A stretch of DNA of 64,000 nucleotides from SZAS-79 sp963844255. Its GTDB lineage: Bacteria > Pseudomonadota > Gammaproteobacteria > Burkholderiales > SG8-39. A model generated the notes under the pieces. The model was not told the DNA's origin. It saw only the letters and a list, made by a program, of their open reading frames with translations, and made no database searches. Position 1 is the stretch's first letter. Each line of letters opens with the position of its first letter. The translations under genes and the position numbers were made by a program. The stretch covers positions 45,403 through 109,402 of the forward strand of contig CAWJNP010000018.1 in assembly GCA_963844255.1 (NCBI GenBank). The letters are read 5' to 3'. This document shows positions 52,611-63,666 of this stretch, piece after piece.

Positions 52611-52916
52611 TTACCAACTGGCCTTGATCACGCCCGGCACTTCGCCGCGCATGATGAAGTCGCGAAGCTTGCTTCTGCCGAGCCCGAATTTGCGGTAGAC
52701 ACCGCGCGGACGGCCGGTAATCGAGCAACGATTGCGCAACCGGACCGGGGATGCGTCACGCGGCAGCAGCTGCAGCTTTACACGTGCTGCATCACGCTCC
52801 TCGTCCGGAGCCTTCTGATTGTTGATCGTCTCGAGAAGCGCGGCGCGCTTCGCCTTGAATTTCTTGACTATCTCGCGGCGCTTTTTGTCGCGATTGATCA
52901 GAGCAAGTTTGGCCAT
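52611..52916 (-). CDS. rpsN: 30S ribosomal protein S14
   Basis: A 101-residue protein of the zinc-free long form: 'MAKLALINRDKKRREIVKKF', 'RNRCSITGRPRGVYRKFGLG', 'RSKLRDFIMRGEVPGVIKAS'. No CxxC zinc motif, typical for proteobacteria. Eleven bases after rplE. Confidence 0.97.
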   Translation of the reverse strand: MAKLALINRDKKRREIVKKFKAKRAALLETINNQKAPDEERDAARVKLQLLPRDASPVRLRNRCSITGRPRGVYRKFGLGRSKLRDFIMRGEVPGVIKASW

Positions 52917-52927
52917 GTCTGGATCCC

Positions 52928-53527
52928 TCAGGTCCGGAACGGGAAGCGGAATGCGGCAAGCAGTGCGCGCGCTTCTTCGTCGGATTTTGCAGTGGTGGAA
53001 ATGCTGATGTTCATGCCGCGCAGAGTGTCGACCTTGTCGTAGTCGATTTCCGGGAAGATGATCTGTTCCTTGACCCCGAGGTTGTAGTTCCCGCGACCGT
53101 CGAACGAACGCCCGGAGATTCCGCGGAAATCACGAATTCGCGGAATGGCGATGGTCACCAGCCTGTCGAGGAATTCGTACATCCGCGCGCCGCGCAAGGT
53201 GACCATGCAACCGATCGGCACGCCTTCCCGCAGCTTGAATGCGGCGATCGACTTGCGCGACTTCGTCACCACCGGCTTCTGGCCGGCGATCTTGATCATG
53301 TCGCCGACCGCAGCGTCGAGAATCTTCTTGTCGCTCGTTGCGTCACCGACGCCCATGTTGAGCGTGATCTTCTGGACGCGCGGAACCTGCATCACGGACT
53401 TGTAGCCGAACTTCTTCATCAGTTCGGGCACGATCGTCTCGCGATAGATCTGATGCAGACGCGCGGGCTGCGCTCCTGCAACTGATTGTTTGGCTGCCGA
53501 GGCTGCCTGGGCTGCTGCTTTCGCCAT
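52928..53527 (-). CDS. rplE: 50S ribosomal protein L5
   Basis: A 199-residue protein. The family core starts at 'ARLHQIYRETIVPELMKKFG' and runs through 'ITLNMGVGDA', 'GQKPVVTKSRKSIAAFKLRE' and 'FPEIDYDKVDTLRGMNISIS'. Before it lies an alanine-rich lead of about 20 residues not found in E. coli L5. L5 contacts 5S rRNA and P-site tRNA. Confidence 0.96.
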   Translation of the reverse strand: MAKAAAQAASAAKQSVAGAQPARLHQIYRETIVPELMKKFGYKSVMQVPRVQKITLNMGVGDATSDKKILDAAVGDMIKIAGQKPVVTKSRKSIAAFKLREGVPIGCMVTLRGARMYEFLDRLVTIAIPRIRDFRGISGRSFDGRGNYNLGVKEQIIFPEIDYDKVDTLRGMNISISTTAKSDEEARALLAAFRFPFRT

Positions 53528-53536
53528 ATTCGCTCC

Positions 53537-53855
53537 TTACGCGTCGACCTGTTCGCCGTTCGACTTGAACACCCGGACTTTGCGTCCGTCCGTCAAGGCT
53601 CTTGAACCCAACACGATCGCCTTTCTGGGTCGCCGGATTGAACAGTGCGACGTTGGAGATGTGAATCGGCAGGTCCTTTTCGACGATGCCGCCGGTAATA
53701 CCTTTCATCGGATTCGGGCGGGTGTGCTTCTTGGCGCGGTTCACGCCTTCGACAACGACATACTCGTCGTCTACGCGGCGCGTAACCGCGCCCCGCTTGC
53801 CCTTGTCGCGACCCGATATGACGATCACCTCGTCGCCTTTCTTGATTCGGTTCAT
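53537..53855 (-). CDS. rplX: 50S ribosomal protein L24, interrupted by one frameshift
   Basis: About 105 residues once repaired. 'KKGDEVIVISGRDKGKRGAV', 'RAKKHTRPNPMKGITGGIVE' and 'HISNVALFNPATQKGDRVGF' are intact. One surplus base near 53595 (CTTG for CTG) displaces the last part; the next frame gives 'DGRKVRVFKSNGEQVDA' with TAA at 53537-53539. L24 starts 50S assembly. Confidence 0.95.
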
Positions 53856-53865
53856 AGTCGGCCTC

Positions 53866-54234
53866 TTACAGAACTTCCGGAGCCAGCGACACGATCTTCA
53901 TGAAACGCTCGGTGCGCAGTTCCCTGGTCACCGGCCCGAAGATGCGGGTGCCGATCGGCTCGAATTTTGGGGTCAGCAGGACGGCGGCGTTCCCGTCGAA
54001 TTTGATGAGCGAACCATCTCCACGGCGCACGCCCTTGGCGGTACGCACGACGACGGCGTGGTAGATCTCGCCCTTTTTAACGCGCCCGCGCGGCGCAGCA
54101 TCCTTGATGCTCACCTTGATGATGTCGCCGATGCCGGCGTAACGACGCTTGGAGCCGCCCAGCACCTTGATGCACATGACTGCACGCGCGCCGGTATTGT
54201 CTGCGACGTCCAGAATGGACTGCATCTGTATCAT
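53866..54234 (-). CDS. rplN: 50S ribosomal protein L14
   Basis: A 122-residue protein: 'MIQMQSILDVADNTGARAVM', 'CIKVLGGSKRRYAGIGDIIK', 'FGPVTRELRTERFMKIVSLA'. Full length. It is the first gene of the spc operon, behind a promoter at 54352-54381 and a 5' leader with two hairpins. Confidence 0.97.
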   Translation of the reverse strand: MIQMQSILDVADNTGARAVMCIKVLGGSKRRYAGIGDIIKVSIKDAAPRGRVKKGEIYHAVVVRTAKGVRRGDGSLIKFDGNAAVLLTPKFEPIGTRIFGPVTRELRTERFMKIVSLAPEVL

Positions 54235-54261
54235 TGTCTGTTCTCCATCCAACTTTTCCGT

Positions 54262-54280
54262 GCCGCCAATCGCTGGCGGC
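54262..54280 (-). promoter_or_regulatory. hairpin in the rplN leader
   Basis: GCCGCCA-atcgc-TGGCGGC, 7-bp arms, 28 bases upstream of the rplN ATG. A second hairpin CCGGAA-gagt-TTCCGG lies at 54319-54334. Both are within the leader transcribed from the promoter at 54352. No T-tract follows either, so they look like leader structure rather than terminators. Confidence 0.45.
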
Positions 54281-54351
54281 CCAGGCAGTTTTGGATCCCG
54301 TCCGGGTCGAATCCGCTACCGGAAGAGTTTCCGGAAGCGGGAAAGCTTTAA

Positions 54352-54381
54352 ATTATATACTCGTAACCAGTTTCTTGGCAA
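54352..54381 (-). promoter_or_regulatory. sigma-70 promoter of the spc operon (rplN onward)
   Basis: On the minus strand -35 TTGCCA (54376-54381), an 18-base spacer and a perfect -10 TATAAT (54352-54357). It lies in the 174-base gap between rpsQ and rplN, the same place as the spc promoter of E. coli. The gap is AT-rich and has no gene. Confidence 0.8.
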
Positions 54382-54408
54382 GCAGCATAGAAAAGAATTC
54401 TTCTGCTG

Positions 54409-54705
54409 CTATACCGTCTTCGATTTCTCGATGAGCTTGGTCACCTTCCAGGCCTTGGTCTTGGAGATCGGCCGGCACTCGGCGATCTCCACCAGGTCAC
54501 CCTGCTTGCACTCGTCCGTGTCGGTGTGCGCGTGATACTTGCTCGAGCGCGTGATGATCTTGCCGATGCGCGGGTGCTTTACCTTGCGCTCGACCAGAAC
54601 CGTCACCGTCTTCTGCATCTTGTCGCTCACCACGCGGCCGACCAGCGTGCGCTGGTTCTTGGCCGGCTTTGCCGGTGCTGATTGCGTCGCTTGTTCGGTT
54701 GTCAT
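54409..54705 (-). CDS. rpsQ: 30S ribosomal protein S17
   Basis: A 98-residue protein. After an Ala/Pro/Lys-rich lead, the core reads 'RTLVGRVVSDKMQKTVTVLV', 'ERKVKHPRIGKIITRSSKYH' and 'GDLVEIAECRPISKTKAWKV'. The ATG at 54705 overlaps the rpmC stop (ATGA). It is the last gene of the S10 operon before the spc promoter. Confidence 0.96.
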   Translation of the reverse strand: MTTEQATQSAPAKPAKNQRTLVGRVVSDKMQKTVTVLVERKVKHPRIGKIITRSSKYHAHTDTDECKQGDLVEIAECRPISKTKAWKVTKLIEKSKTV

Positions 54706-54892
54706 TTGGCGGTCTTCTCTTTGATCACGGTGCGCACGCGCGCGATGTCGCGCCGCACCTTCTTCATCTGGCTGGTGTTGGTCAGCTGCTGCGTTGCGAG
54801 CTGCATGCGCAGCCCGAATTGAGCCTTCAGAAGGGCAGTGAGTTCTTTCGCAGCTCATCGCTGCCTTTGGCGCGTAGTTCGCTGGATTTCAT
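54702..54892 (-). CDS. rpmC: 50S ribosomal protein L29, interrupted by one frameshift
   Basis: About 63 residues once repaired. It starts 'MKSSELRAKGSDELRK' at 54892; then one base is missing near 54849 (AAGAA where AAGGAA fits), the only deletion among the frameshifts. The restored frame continues 'ELTALLKAQFGLRMQLATQQ' and 'MKKVRRDIARVRTVIKEK', a standard L29, ending in TGA 54702-54704. L29 lies at the tunnel exit and contacts trigger factor and SRP. Confidence 0.93.
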
Positions 54893-54895
54893 GGT

Positions 54896-55309
54896 TTACC
54901 CCAGCATGCGATGTACGAACGCGGTCTTGATCGGCAGCTTCGCGGCCGCGAGGGCAAATGCCTCCCTCGCCAGCGGCTCGTCGACCCCATCCATCTCGTA
55001 CAGAACCTTGCCCGGCTGAATTTCAGCCACGAAGTATTCCGGATTGCCCTTGCCGTTGCCCATGCGGACTTCGGCCGGCTTTGTCGAAATCGGCTTGTCC
55101 GGAAAAATCCGGATCCAGATCCGCCCGCCGCGTTTGATATGACGCGTCATGGCACGTCGGGCAGCCTCGATCTGGCGAGCCGTCAGACGGCCGCGACCGA
55201 TGGCTTTCAGACCGAATTCGCCGAAGGACACCTTGTTGCCGCGGGTCGCCTTGCCGGTATTTCGGCCTTTCTGCTGCTTGCGATACTTGCTACGTGATGG
55301 CTGAAGCAT
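54896..55309 (-). CDS. rplP: 50S ribosomal protein L16
   Basis: A 137-residue protein: 'MLQPSRSKYRKQQKGRNTGK', 'TRGNKVSFGEFGLKAIGRGR', 'TARQIEAARRAMTRHIKRGG', 'WIRIFPDKPISTKPAEVRMG'. Full length. L16 stabilises tRNA in the A- and P-sites. Three bases separate it from rpsC and three from rpmC. Confidence 0.97.
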   Translation of the reverse strand: MLQPSRSKYRKQQKGRNTGKATRGNKVSFGEFGLKAIGRGRLTARQIEAARRAMTRHIKRGGRIWIRIFPDKPISTKPAEVRMGNGKGNPEYFVAEIQPGKVLYEMDGVDEPLAREAFALAAAKLPIKTAFVHRMLG

Positions 55310-55312
55310 TTG

Positions 55313-56251
55313 TTACTCCTTCTTGCCCTCGTCACTGCCGGAGGGCGCTGCATCTTCCTTGGCAGCAGGTTTGCGGGTCCGCTTGACCGTGGTCTTGGGC
55401 TTGTCTGCGGCGGCCGCAGCGCCGCCCTCGCCCTCTGCCGCCTTCTTCGCCGGCGCTCTGCGCGTCGCAGGCTTCTTGGCAGCGCCTTCGCCCTCGGGCT
55501 TGGCGGCAACTGCACGCTTCGCGCCCGGGCGCGGTGCGGGCTTCTTGGCCTTGCGGATCGCAGCCGGATCTTCGGCCGCAGGTAGCGCCGGTGCCGCGGA
55601 CTGCGTCGGCGTGTCCGCCTTGGCAACCATGTCACCCTTGTAGACCCAGACCTTGATGCCGATGATTCCGTAGGTCGTAAGCGCCTCGCCGAAACCGTAG
55701 TCGATATCGGCACGCAGCGTATGAAGGGGTACGCGGCCTTCGCGATACCACTCGGTGCGCGAAATCTCGACGCCGTTCAGACGACCCGCGCTCATGATCT
55801 TGATACCCTGCGCTCCGAGACGCATCGCGTTCTGCATCGCCCGCTTCATGGCGCGACGGAACATGATCCGCTTTTCGAGCTGCTGTGCGATCGAATCGGC
55901 GATCAGCTGGGCATCGGTTTCCGGCTTCCTGATCTCTTCGATGTTGACGTGCACCTGCTGCACGCCCATCAGTTTCCGCAACTCGGCTTTCAGCGCTTCG
56001 ATTTCCTCGCCTTTCTTGCCGATCACGACACCGGGCCGGGCCGAGAATATGGTGATGCGAGCGTCCTTCGCAGGTCGCTCGATGAGTACGCGTCCAACGG
56101 ATGCGTGCGCAAGCTTCTTCTTGAGGAAGGCACGTACCTTGATGTCCTCGGCGAGCATGCTCGTGTACGAGGCCTTGTTCGCATACCAGCGCGAACCCCA
56201 GTTCTTGTTGACCGCGAGCCGGAATCCGATCGGATGGATTTTCTGTCCCAT
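55313..56251 (-). CDS. rpsC: 30S ribosomal protein S3 with long basic C-terminal extension
   Basis: A 312-residue protein. The first ~210 residues are a normal S3: 'MGQKIHPIGFRLAVNKNWGS', KH domain 'SARPGVVIGKKGEEIEALKA', 'RVPLHTLRADIDYGFGEALT', 'GIIGIKVWVYKGD'. About 100 residues follow that are rich in Ala, Lys, Pro and Gly and look disordered. Some betaproteobacterial S3 proteins have such tails, but this one is long. S3 sits at the mRNA entry site. Confidence 0.95.
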   Translation of the reverse strand: MGQKIHPIGFRLAVNKNWGSRWYANKASYTSMLAEDIKVRAFLKKKLAHASVGRVLIERPAKDARITIFSARPGVVIGKKGEEIEALKAELRKLMGVQQVHVNIEEIRKPETDAQLIADSIAQQLEKRIMFRRAMKRAMQNAMRLGAQGIKIMSAGRLNGVEISRTEWYREGRVPLHTLRADIDYGFGEALTTYGIIGIKVWVYKGDMVAKADTPTQSAAPALPAAEDPAAIRKAKKPAPRPGAKRAVAAKPEGEGAAKKPATRRAPAKKAAEGEGGAAAAADKPKTTVKRTRKPAAKEDAAPSGSDEGKKE

Positions 56252-56259
56252 AGTTTCTC

Positions 56260-56589
56260 TCAGTCCCCGACCGTTATGTAGATGTGGCAGGAATGCTTGA
56301 GGACGCGGTTGCCGCGACCCTTCGCACGTGCCTGGAAGCGCTTGAGGAACGCGCCCTTTTCGACGTGAATCGTCTTTACCTTCAACGCGTCGATATCCGC
56401 GCCGTCGTTATGCTCGGCATTTGCAATCGCCGACTCGAGTACCTTCTTGATCAGCACAGCGCCCTTTTTCGGACTGAACGCGAGCACGTTGAGTGCCCGG
56501 TCGACCGACAGGCCGCGAATCTGATCCGCCACCAGCCGGCCCTTCTGGGCCGAGAGGCGTGCACCTCGCAGGGAAGCTTTGGTTTCCAT
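56260..56589 (-). CDS. rplV: 50S ribosomal protein L22
   Basis: A 109-residue protein: 'LRGARLSAQKGRLVADQIRG', 'ALNVLAFSPKKGAVLIKKVL' and the tunnel-lining loop 'HVEKGAFLKRFQARAKGRGN'. The loop is intact, as in macrolide-sensitive strains. Between rpsS and rpsC as usual. Confidence 0.97.
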   Translation of the reverse strand: METKASLRGARLSAQKGRLVADQIRGLSVDRALNVLAFSPKKGAVLIKKVLESAIANAEHNDGADIDALKVKTIHVEKGAFLKRFQARAKGRGNRVLKHSCHIYITVGD

Positions 56590-56598
56590 GAGCTCTCC

Positions 56599-56895
56599 TT
56601 ACTTCTTCGGCGCCGAAGGCGTGCCGGAAGTCTTCTTGTCGGCAGAGTGGCCCTTGAAGGTCCGCGTCAGCGCGAACTCCCCGAGCTTGTGCCCGACCAT
56701 GTTTTCCGTGACAAACACCGGGATGTGCTGCTTGCCGTTGTGCACAGCGATCGTAAGCCCCACGAAATCCGGAACGATCGTCGAACGACGCGACCAGGTC
56801 TTGATCGGACGCTTGTCGTTCGTACCGCGGATCGCATCGACTTTGTCGAGCAGGTGGTGGTCCACGAAGGGACCCTTCTTGATTGAACGCGCCAT
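56599..56895 (-). CDS. rpsS: 30S ribosomal protein S19
   Basis: A 98-residue protein: 'MARSIKKGPFVDHHLLDKVD', 'KTWSRRSTIVPDFVGLTIAV', 'FVTENMVGHKLGEFALTRTF'. It has a slightly longer Ser/Lys-rich tail than E. coli S19. S19 contacts the A-site tRNA side of the 30S head. Confidence 0.97.
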   Translation of the reverse strand: MARSIKKGPFVDHHLLDKVDAIRGTNDKRPIKTWSRRSTIVPDFVGLTIAVHNGKQHIPVFVTENMVGHKLGEFALTRTFKGHSADKKTSGTPSAPKK

Positions 56896-56914
56896 CTTTT
56901 TGCCTCGCGCCTCG

Positions 56915-57742
56915 TTATGACCGGCGGCGGTCGCGGACGATCATGCCCGTGGTCCGCTTATTGCGCCGAGTCTTGTAGCCCTTGGTCTGCGTTCCCCACG
57001 GTGATACCGGGGGACGTCCGGAAGACGTACGGCCTTCGCCGCCGCCATGCGGGTGGTCGATCGGGTTCATCGCCACGCCGCGTACCGTCGGTCGGATGCC
57101 ACGCCAGCGCTTGGCTCCTGCCTTACCGATGGAACGCAGATTGTGTTCCTCATTGCCGACTTCGCCGATCGTCGCGCGGCAATCGACGTGCACCTTGCGG
57201 ATCTCGCCGGAACGCAGCCTCAGCTGCGCGTAGCTCCCCTCTCGCGCGAGCAGCTGCGCGCTCGCGCCGGCGGAGCGCGCTATCTGCGCCCCCTTGCCCG
57301 GCAGCATCTCGATGCAATGAATCGTGGTACCTACGGGAATATTGCGCAGCGGCAGGGTATTGCCCGGTTTGATCGGCGCCTCGGCACCGGACACCAGCTG
57401 CGTGTCCGCCACCACGCCCTTCGGGGCGATGATGTAGCGACGCTCGCCGTCTGCGTAAAGCAGAAGCGCAAGGTTCGCGCTCCGGTTCGGGTCGTACTCG
57501 AGCCGTTCGACCTTCGCAGCAACACCGTCCTTGCCGCGCTTGAAGTCGACAATCCGGTAGTGCTGCTTGTGTCCGCCACCCTGGTGGCGCATCGTGATGC
57601 GGCCATGGTTGTTTCGACCCGCTTTCTTGCTTTGCGGTGTGAGCAGGGGCGCGTACGGCGCCCCCTTGTGGAGGCCGGGGCTGACAACCTTGACCAGCGA
57701 CCGGCGACCCGGCGATGTGGGTTTGACTTTGATGAGTGCCAT
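56915..57742 (-). CDS. rplB: 50S ribosomal protein L2
   Basis: A 275-residue protein: 'KPTSPGRRSLVKVVSPGLHK', 'NNHGRITMRHQGGGHKQHYR', 'IPVGTTIHCIEMLPGKGAQI' and the conserved 'GVAMNPIDHPHGGGEGRTSS' with the histidine needed near the peptidyl-transferase centre. Full length. Confidence 0.98.
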   Translation of the reverse strand: MALIKVKPTSPGRRSLVKVVSPGLHKGAPYAPLLTPQSKKAGRNNHGRITMRHQGGGHKQHYRIVDFKRGKDGVAAKVERLEYDPNRSANLALLLYADGERRYIIAPKGVVADTQLVSGAEAPIKPGNTLPLRNIPVGTTIHCIEMLPGKGAQIARSAGASAQLLAREGSYAQLRLRSGEIRKVHVDCRATIGEVGNEEHNLRSIGKAGAKRWRGIRPTVRGVAMNPIDHPHGGGEGRTSSGRPPVSPWGTQTKGYKTRRNKRTTGMIVRDRRRS

Positions 57743-57745
57743 GGT

Positions 57746-58060
57746 TTACTCCAGCGCTCCGAAGTTGATTTCCTGACCCGCTGCAAGACAGACGTACGCC
57801 TTTTTCCAGCTGCGGCGCTTGCCCATGTGACGGCCGAAACGCTTTTCCTTGCCTTTGACGCTCAGGACCTGCACTGATTCGACCTTGACCTTGAACAGCA
57901 ACTCGACGGCCGCCTTGATTTCCGGCTTGGTCGCTGCGTCCGCGACCCGGAAAACGACCTGGTCGTGCTTCTCGCCCACGAGGGTGCTCTTTTCCGAGAC
58001 GATCGGCGCAAGCACCACGTTCATCAGCTGATCGGCGTTGTACTTTTTCGGCGCGCTCAT
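57746..58060 (-). CDS. rplW: 50S ribosomal protein L23
   Basis: A 104-residue protein: 'VVLAPIVSEKSTLVGEKHDQ', 'ATKPEIKAAVELLFKVKVES', 'KEKRFGRHMGKRRSWKKAYV'. L23 docks trigger factor and SRP at the tunnel exit. It overlaps the end of rplD by four bases. Confidence 0.97.
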   Translation of the reverse strand: MSAPKKYNADQLMNVVLAPIVSEKSTLVGEKHDQVVFRVADAATKPEIKAAVELLFKVKVESVQVLSVKGKEKRFGRHMGKRRSWKKAYVCLAAGQEINFGALE

Positions 58061-58677
58061 TTGAACATCTCCTCGAATTTCGCGACCGCCTTTTTTGTCA
58101 GCAGCACGTTCGGGTAGCGGACCAGGGAGACCGGATCGGCATGCCGCGCTTCCATGACCTCGACATTGATCAGGTTTCGGGCCGAGAGATAGAGGTTTTC
58201 GTCGATCTCGTCAGTAATGACCAGAAGCTTGTCGAATCCCAGGGATTTGATCTTCTGGGCCAGCATCTTGGTCTTCGGAGCGTCAAGCTTGAATTCGTCG
58301 ACCACGCGCACCCGGTCTTCCCGGACGAGCTGCGAGATCAGGGAGGCCATGCCGGCGCGGAACATTTTCCGATTGACCTTGTGCGAGAAATTCTCATCCG
58401 GACTGGACGCGAATATCTTGCCGCCTCCGCGCCAGATCGGGCTCGACGCCATCCCCGCGCGGGCGCGGCCGGTTCCCTTCTGCCGCCACGGCTTGCGTGT
58501 CGATTTGGCGATCTCGCTGCGCTCTTTCTGCTTGCGCGTACCCATCCGTGCGTTCGCCTGATAGGCGATCACGATCTGGTGCACGAGATCCTGATTGAAT
58601 TCGCGGCCGAACACTGCGTCCGGGGCGTCAAAGGTCGCGGACGCCGCGCCTGCATCATTGATTAGTTTGAGTTCCAT
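58057..58677 (-). CDS. rplD: 50S ribosomal protein L4
   Basis: A 206-residue protein: 'FGREFNQDLVHQIVIAYQAN', 'TRKPWRQKGTGRARAGMASS' and 'KLDAPKTKMLAQKIKSLGFD'. The tunnel loop 'KPWRQKGTGRARAG' is intact. In E. coli L4 controls the S10 operon. AAGGGGA precedes its ATG at 58677. Confidence 0.97.
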   Translation of the reverse strand: MELKLINDAGAASATFDAPDAVFGREFNQDLVHQIVIAYQANARMGTRKQKERSEIAKSTRKPWRQKGTGRARAGMASSPIWRGGGKIFASSPDENFSHKVNRKMFRAGMASLISQLVREDRVRVVDEFKLDAPKTKMLAQKIKSLGFDKLLVITDEIDENLYLSARNLINVEVMEARHADPVSLVRYPNVLLTKKAVAKFEEMFK

Positions 58678-58692
58678 GGCGTCCCCTTGCCC

Positions 58693-59336
58693 TTACCCGG
58701 CCCTTGATCGCCGGACGCACGATCACATCGCGCCCCTTGGATCCAGGCACGGCTCCCCTCAGAAGCAGCAATCCGCGCTCGGCATCGACGCGGACGATCT
58801 TCAGATTCTGCGTCGTGCGCTTGACGTTGCCGAGTTGTCCCGGCATGCGCTTGCCCGGAAACACGCGACCCGGGTCCTGTGCCTGTCCGGTCGAGCCGGG
58901 CTTCCTGGTCGAACGCGAATTACCGTGCGTCTCGCGGTTTGAAGAGAAATGGTGGCGCTTGATGACGCCTGCAAATCCCTTGCCCTGAGTCACGCCGGTA
59001 ACATCGACCAGCTGCCCGACCTTGAACATGTCCATGCCCATCTTCCCACCAACCTTGAGATTGGCGAGTTCCTCCGGCGTGACACGGAACTCCTTGAGGA
59101 CGTGGCCCGCTTCGACACCGGCTTTCGCCAGGTGCCCCGCGAGCGGCTTGCCTACGCGGCTGGCGCGGCGTTTGCCGAAAGTGACCTGGACGGCCGACAT
59201 AGCCATCCTTGTCCGGCGATTTGATCTGCGTAATTCGGTTGTCGGACACGTCGAGCACCGTCACCGGGAGCGTATCGCCCTCGTCCGTGAAGATGCGCGT
59301 CATGCCGACCTTGCGGCCGACGAGTCCAATTGTCAT
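58693..59336 (-). CDS. rplC: 50S ribosomal protein L3, interrupted by two frameshifts
   Basis: About 213 residues once repaired. It opens 'MTIGLVGRKVGMTRIFTDEG' and, after a surplus base near 59200 ('GY' to 'SAVQVTFGKRRASRV'), continues 'GMDMFKVGQLVDVTGVTQGK' and 'STGQAQDPGRVFPGKRMPGQ'. A second surplus base near 58702 hides the natural end 'VRPAIKAG' with TAA at 58693-58695; uncorrected, the frame runs 20 bases into rplD. With both removed the length is normal and a proper spacer to rplD appears. Confidence 0.93.
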
Positions 59337-59374
59337 GACTAAACCTCTTGTTTGTTACCCGGATCTCCCCGGGC

Positions 59375-59394
59375 GCCGGCTGCAATTGGCCGGC
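59375..59394 (-). promoter_or_regulatory. hairpin in the rpsJ-rplC spacer
   Basis: GCCGGC-tgcaattg-GCCGGC forms a stem in the 103-base gap between rpsJ and rplC, and CCCGG/CCGGG (59358-59373) forms a second just downstream. The gap is longer than usual for this gene pair. A regulatory leader for rplC is possible; no promoter elements are convincing. Confidence 0.35.
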
Positions 59395-59439
59395 ACTTCA
59401 CCTAGTACTGCGTACCCGATACTTCTACTGCCTGAATTC

Positions 59440-59752
59440 CTACTGAACCTTGATCTCCACGTCGACGCCCGCGGGCAGGTCGAGCTTCATCAGTGCGTCC
59501 ACCGTCTTGTCCGTCGGGTCGATGATGTCCATCAGCCGAAGATGCGTGCGGATCTCCAGCTGATCGCGCGAGGTCTTGTTCACGTGCGGGCTGCGCAGCA
59601 GGTCGAAACGCTGCTTGCGTGTGGGCAGCGGCACCGGGCCGCGAACCACCGCGCCCGGTACGCTTGGCCGTATCGACGATTTCGAGCGCCGACTGGTCGA
59701 TCAGTCGGTAGTCGAACGCCTTCAGGCGGATGCGGATGCGTTGGCTTTGCAT
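59440..59752 (-). CDS. rpsJ: 30S ribosomal protein S10, interrupted by one frameshift
   Basis: About 103 residues once repaired. 'MQSQRIRIRLKAFDYRLIDQ' and 'SALEIVDTAKRTG' are followed, after one surplus base near 59655 (GGGC for GGC), by 'VVRGPVPLPTRKQRFDLLRS', 'HVNKTSRDQLEIRTHLRLMD' and 'LPAGVDVEIKVQ'. A normal S10. S10 also serves as NusE in antitermination. It lies 50 bases after tuf, with a hairpin CGGAAC-tttc-GTTCCG at 59761-59776 between. Confidence 0.96.
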
Positions 59753-59802
59753 TTTATGTTCGGAACTTTCGTTCCGTCCTTGTATTTAGCTTTTCGGTTT
59801 TA

Positions 59803-60993
<1,191 letters not shown>

Positions 60994-61023
60994 GATGCTC
61001 TTCTCGTCCGTGTCGGTTGTTGG

Positions 61024-63121
<2,098 letters not shown>

Positions 63122-63142
63122 GAAAATACCCAGCCTCTTTCT

Positions 63143-63613
63143 TTAGAATCTGTAGTGCGCGAACGCTTTGTTGGCTTCCGCCATGCGATGCACTTCGTCG
63201 CGCTTCTTCATCGCGCCGCCACGCCCTTCTGCGGCTTCCATTAGCTCGCCGGCCAGCCGGATGCCCATCGATTTCTCGCCGCGCTTCTCCGCCGCCTCGC
63301 GAATCCAGCGCATCGCAAGCGCGACGCGCCGCACCGGACGCACTTCGACCGGCACCTGGTAGTTTGCGCCTCCGACCCGGCGGCTCTTGACCTCGACCAT
63401 GGGCTTCACGTTCTGGACCGCCTGAGTGAATACCTCGATCGGATCCTTGCCCGACTTGGTCTTGATCGAATCCAGCGCGCCGTAAAGGATGCGCTCGGCG
63501 ACCGACTTCTTGCCGCGAGTCATGATGACGTTGACGAACTTGGCAACGTCTGCATTGTTGAATTTCGGATCCGGGAGGATCTCGCGCTTGGGTACTTCTC
63601 TACGACGTGGCAT
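63143..63613 (-). CDS. rpsG: 30S ribosomal protein S7
   Basis: A 156-residue protein: 'MPRRREVPKREILPDPKFNN', 'FVNVIMTRGKKSVAERILYG', 'GGANYQVPVEVRPVRRVALA' and 'ANKAFAHYRF'. It nucleates the 30S head and in E. coli represses the str operon. Between rpsL and fusA. Confidence 0.97.
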   Translation of the reverse strand: MPRRREVPKREILPDPKFNNADVAKFVNVIMTRGKKSVAERILYGALDSIKTKSGKDPIEVFTQAVQNVKPMVEVKSRRVGGANYQVPVEVRPVRRVALAMRWIREAAEKRGEKSMGIRLAGELMEAAEGRGGAMKKRDEVHRMAEANKAFAHYRF

Positions 63614-63666
63614 GGTGTTGTCCTATTCCTTGGCGGCTGCGGTATCTACGGCCCGATGGCGAACGA

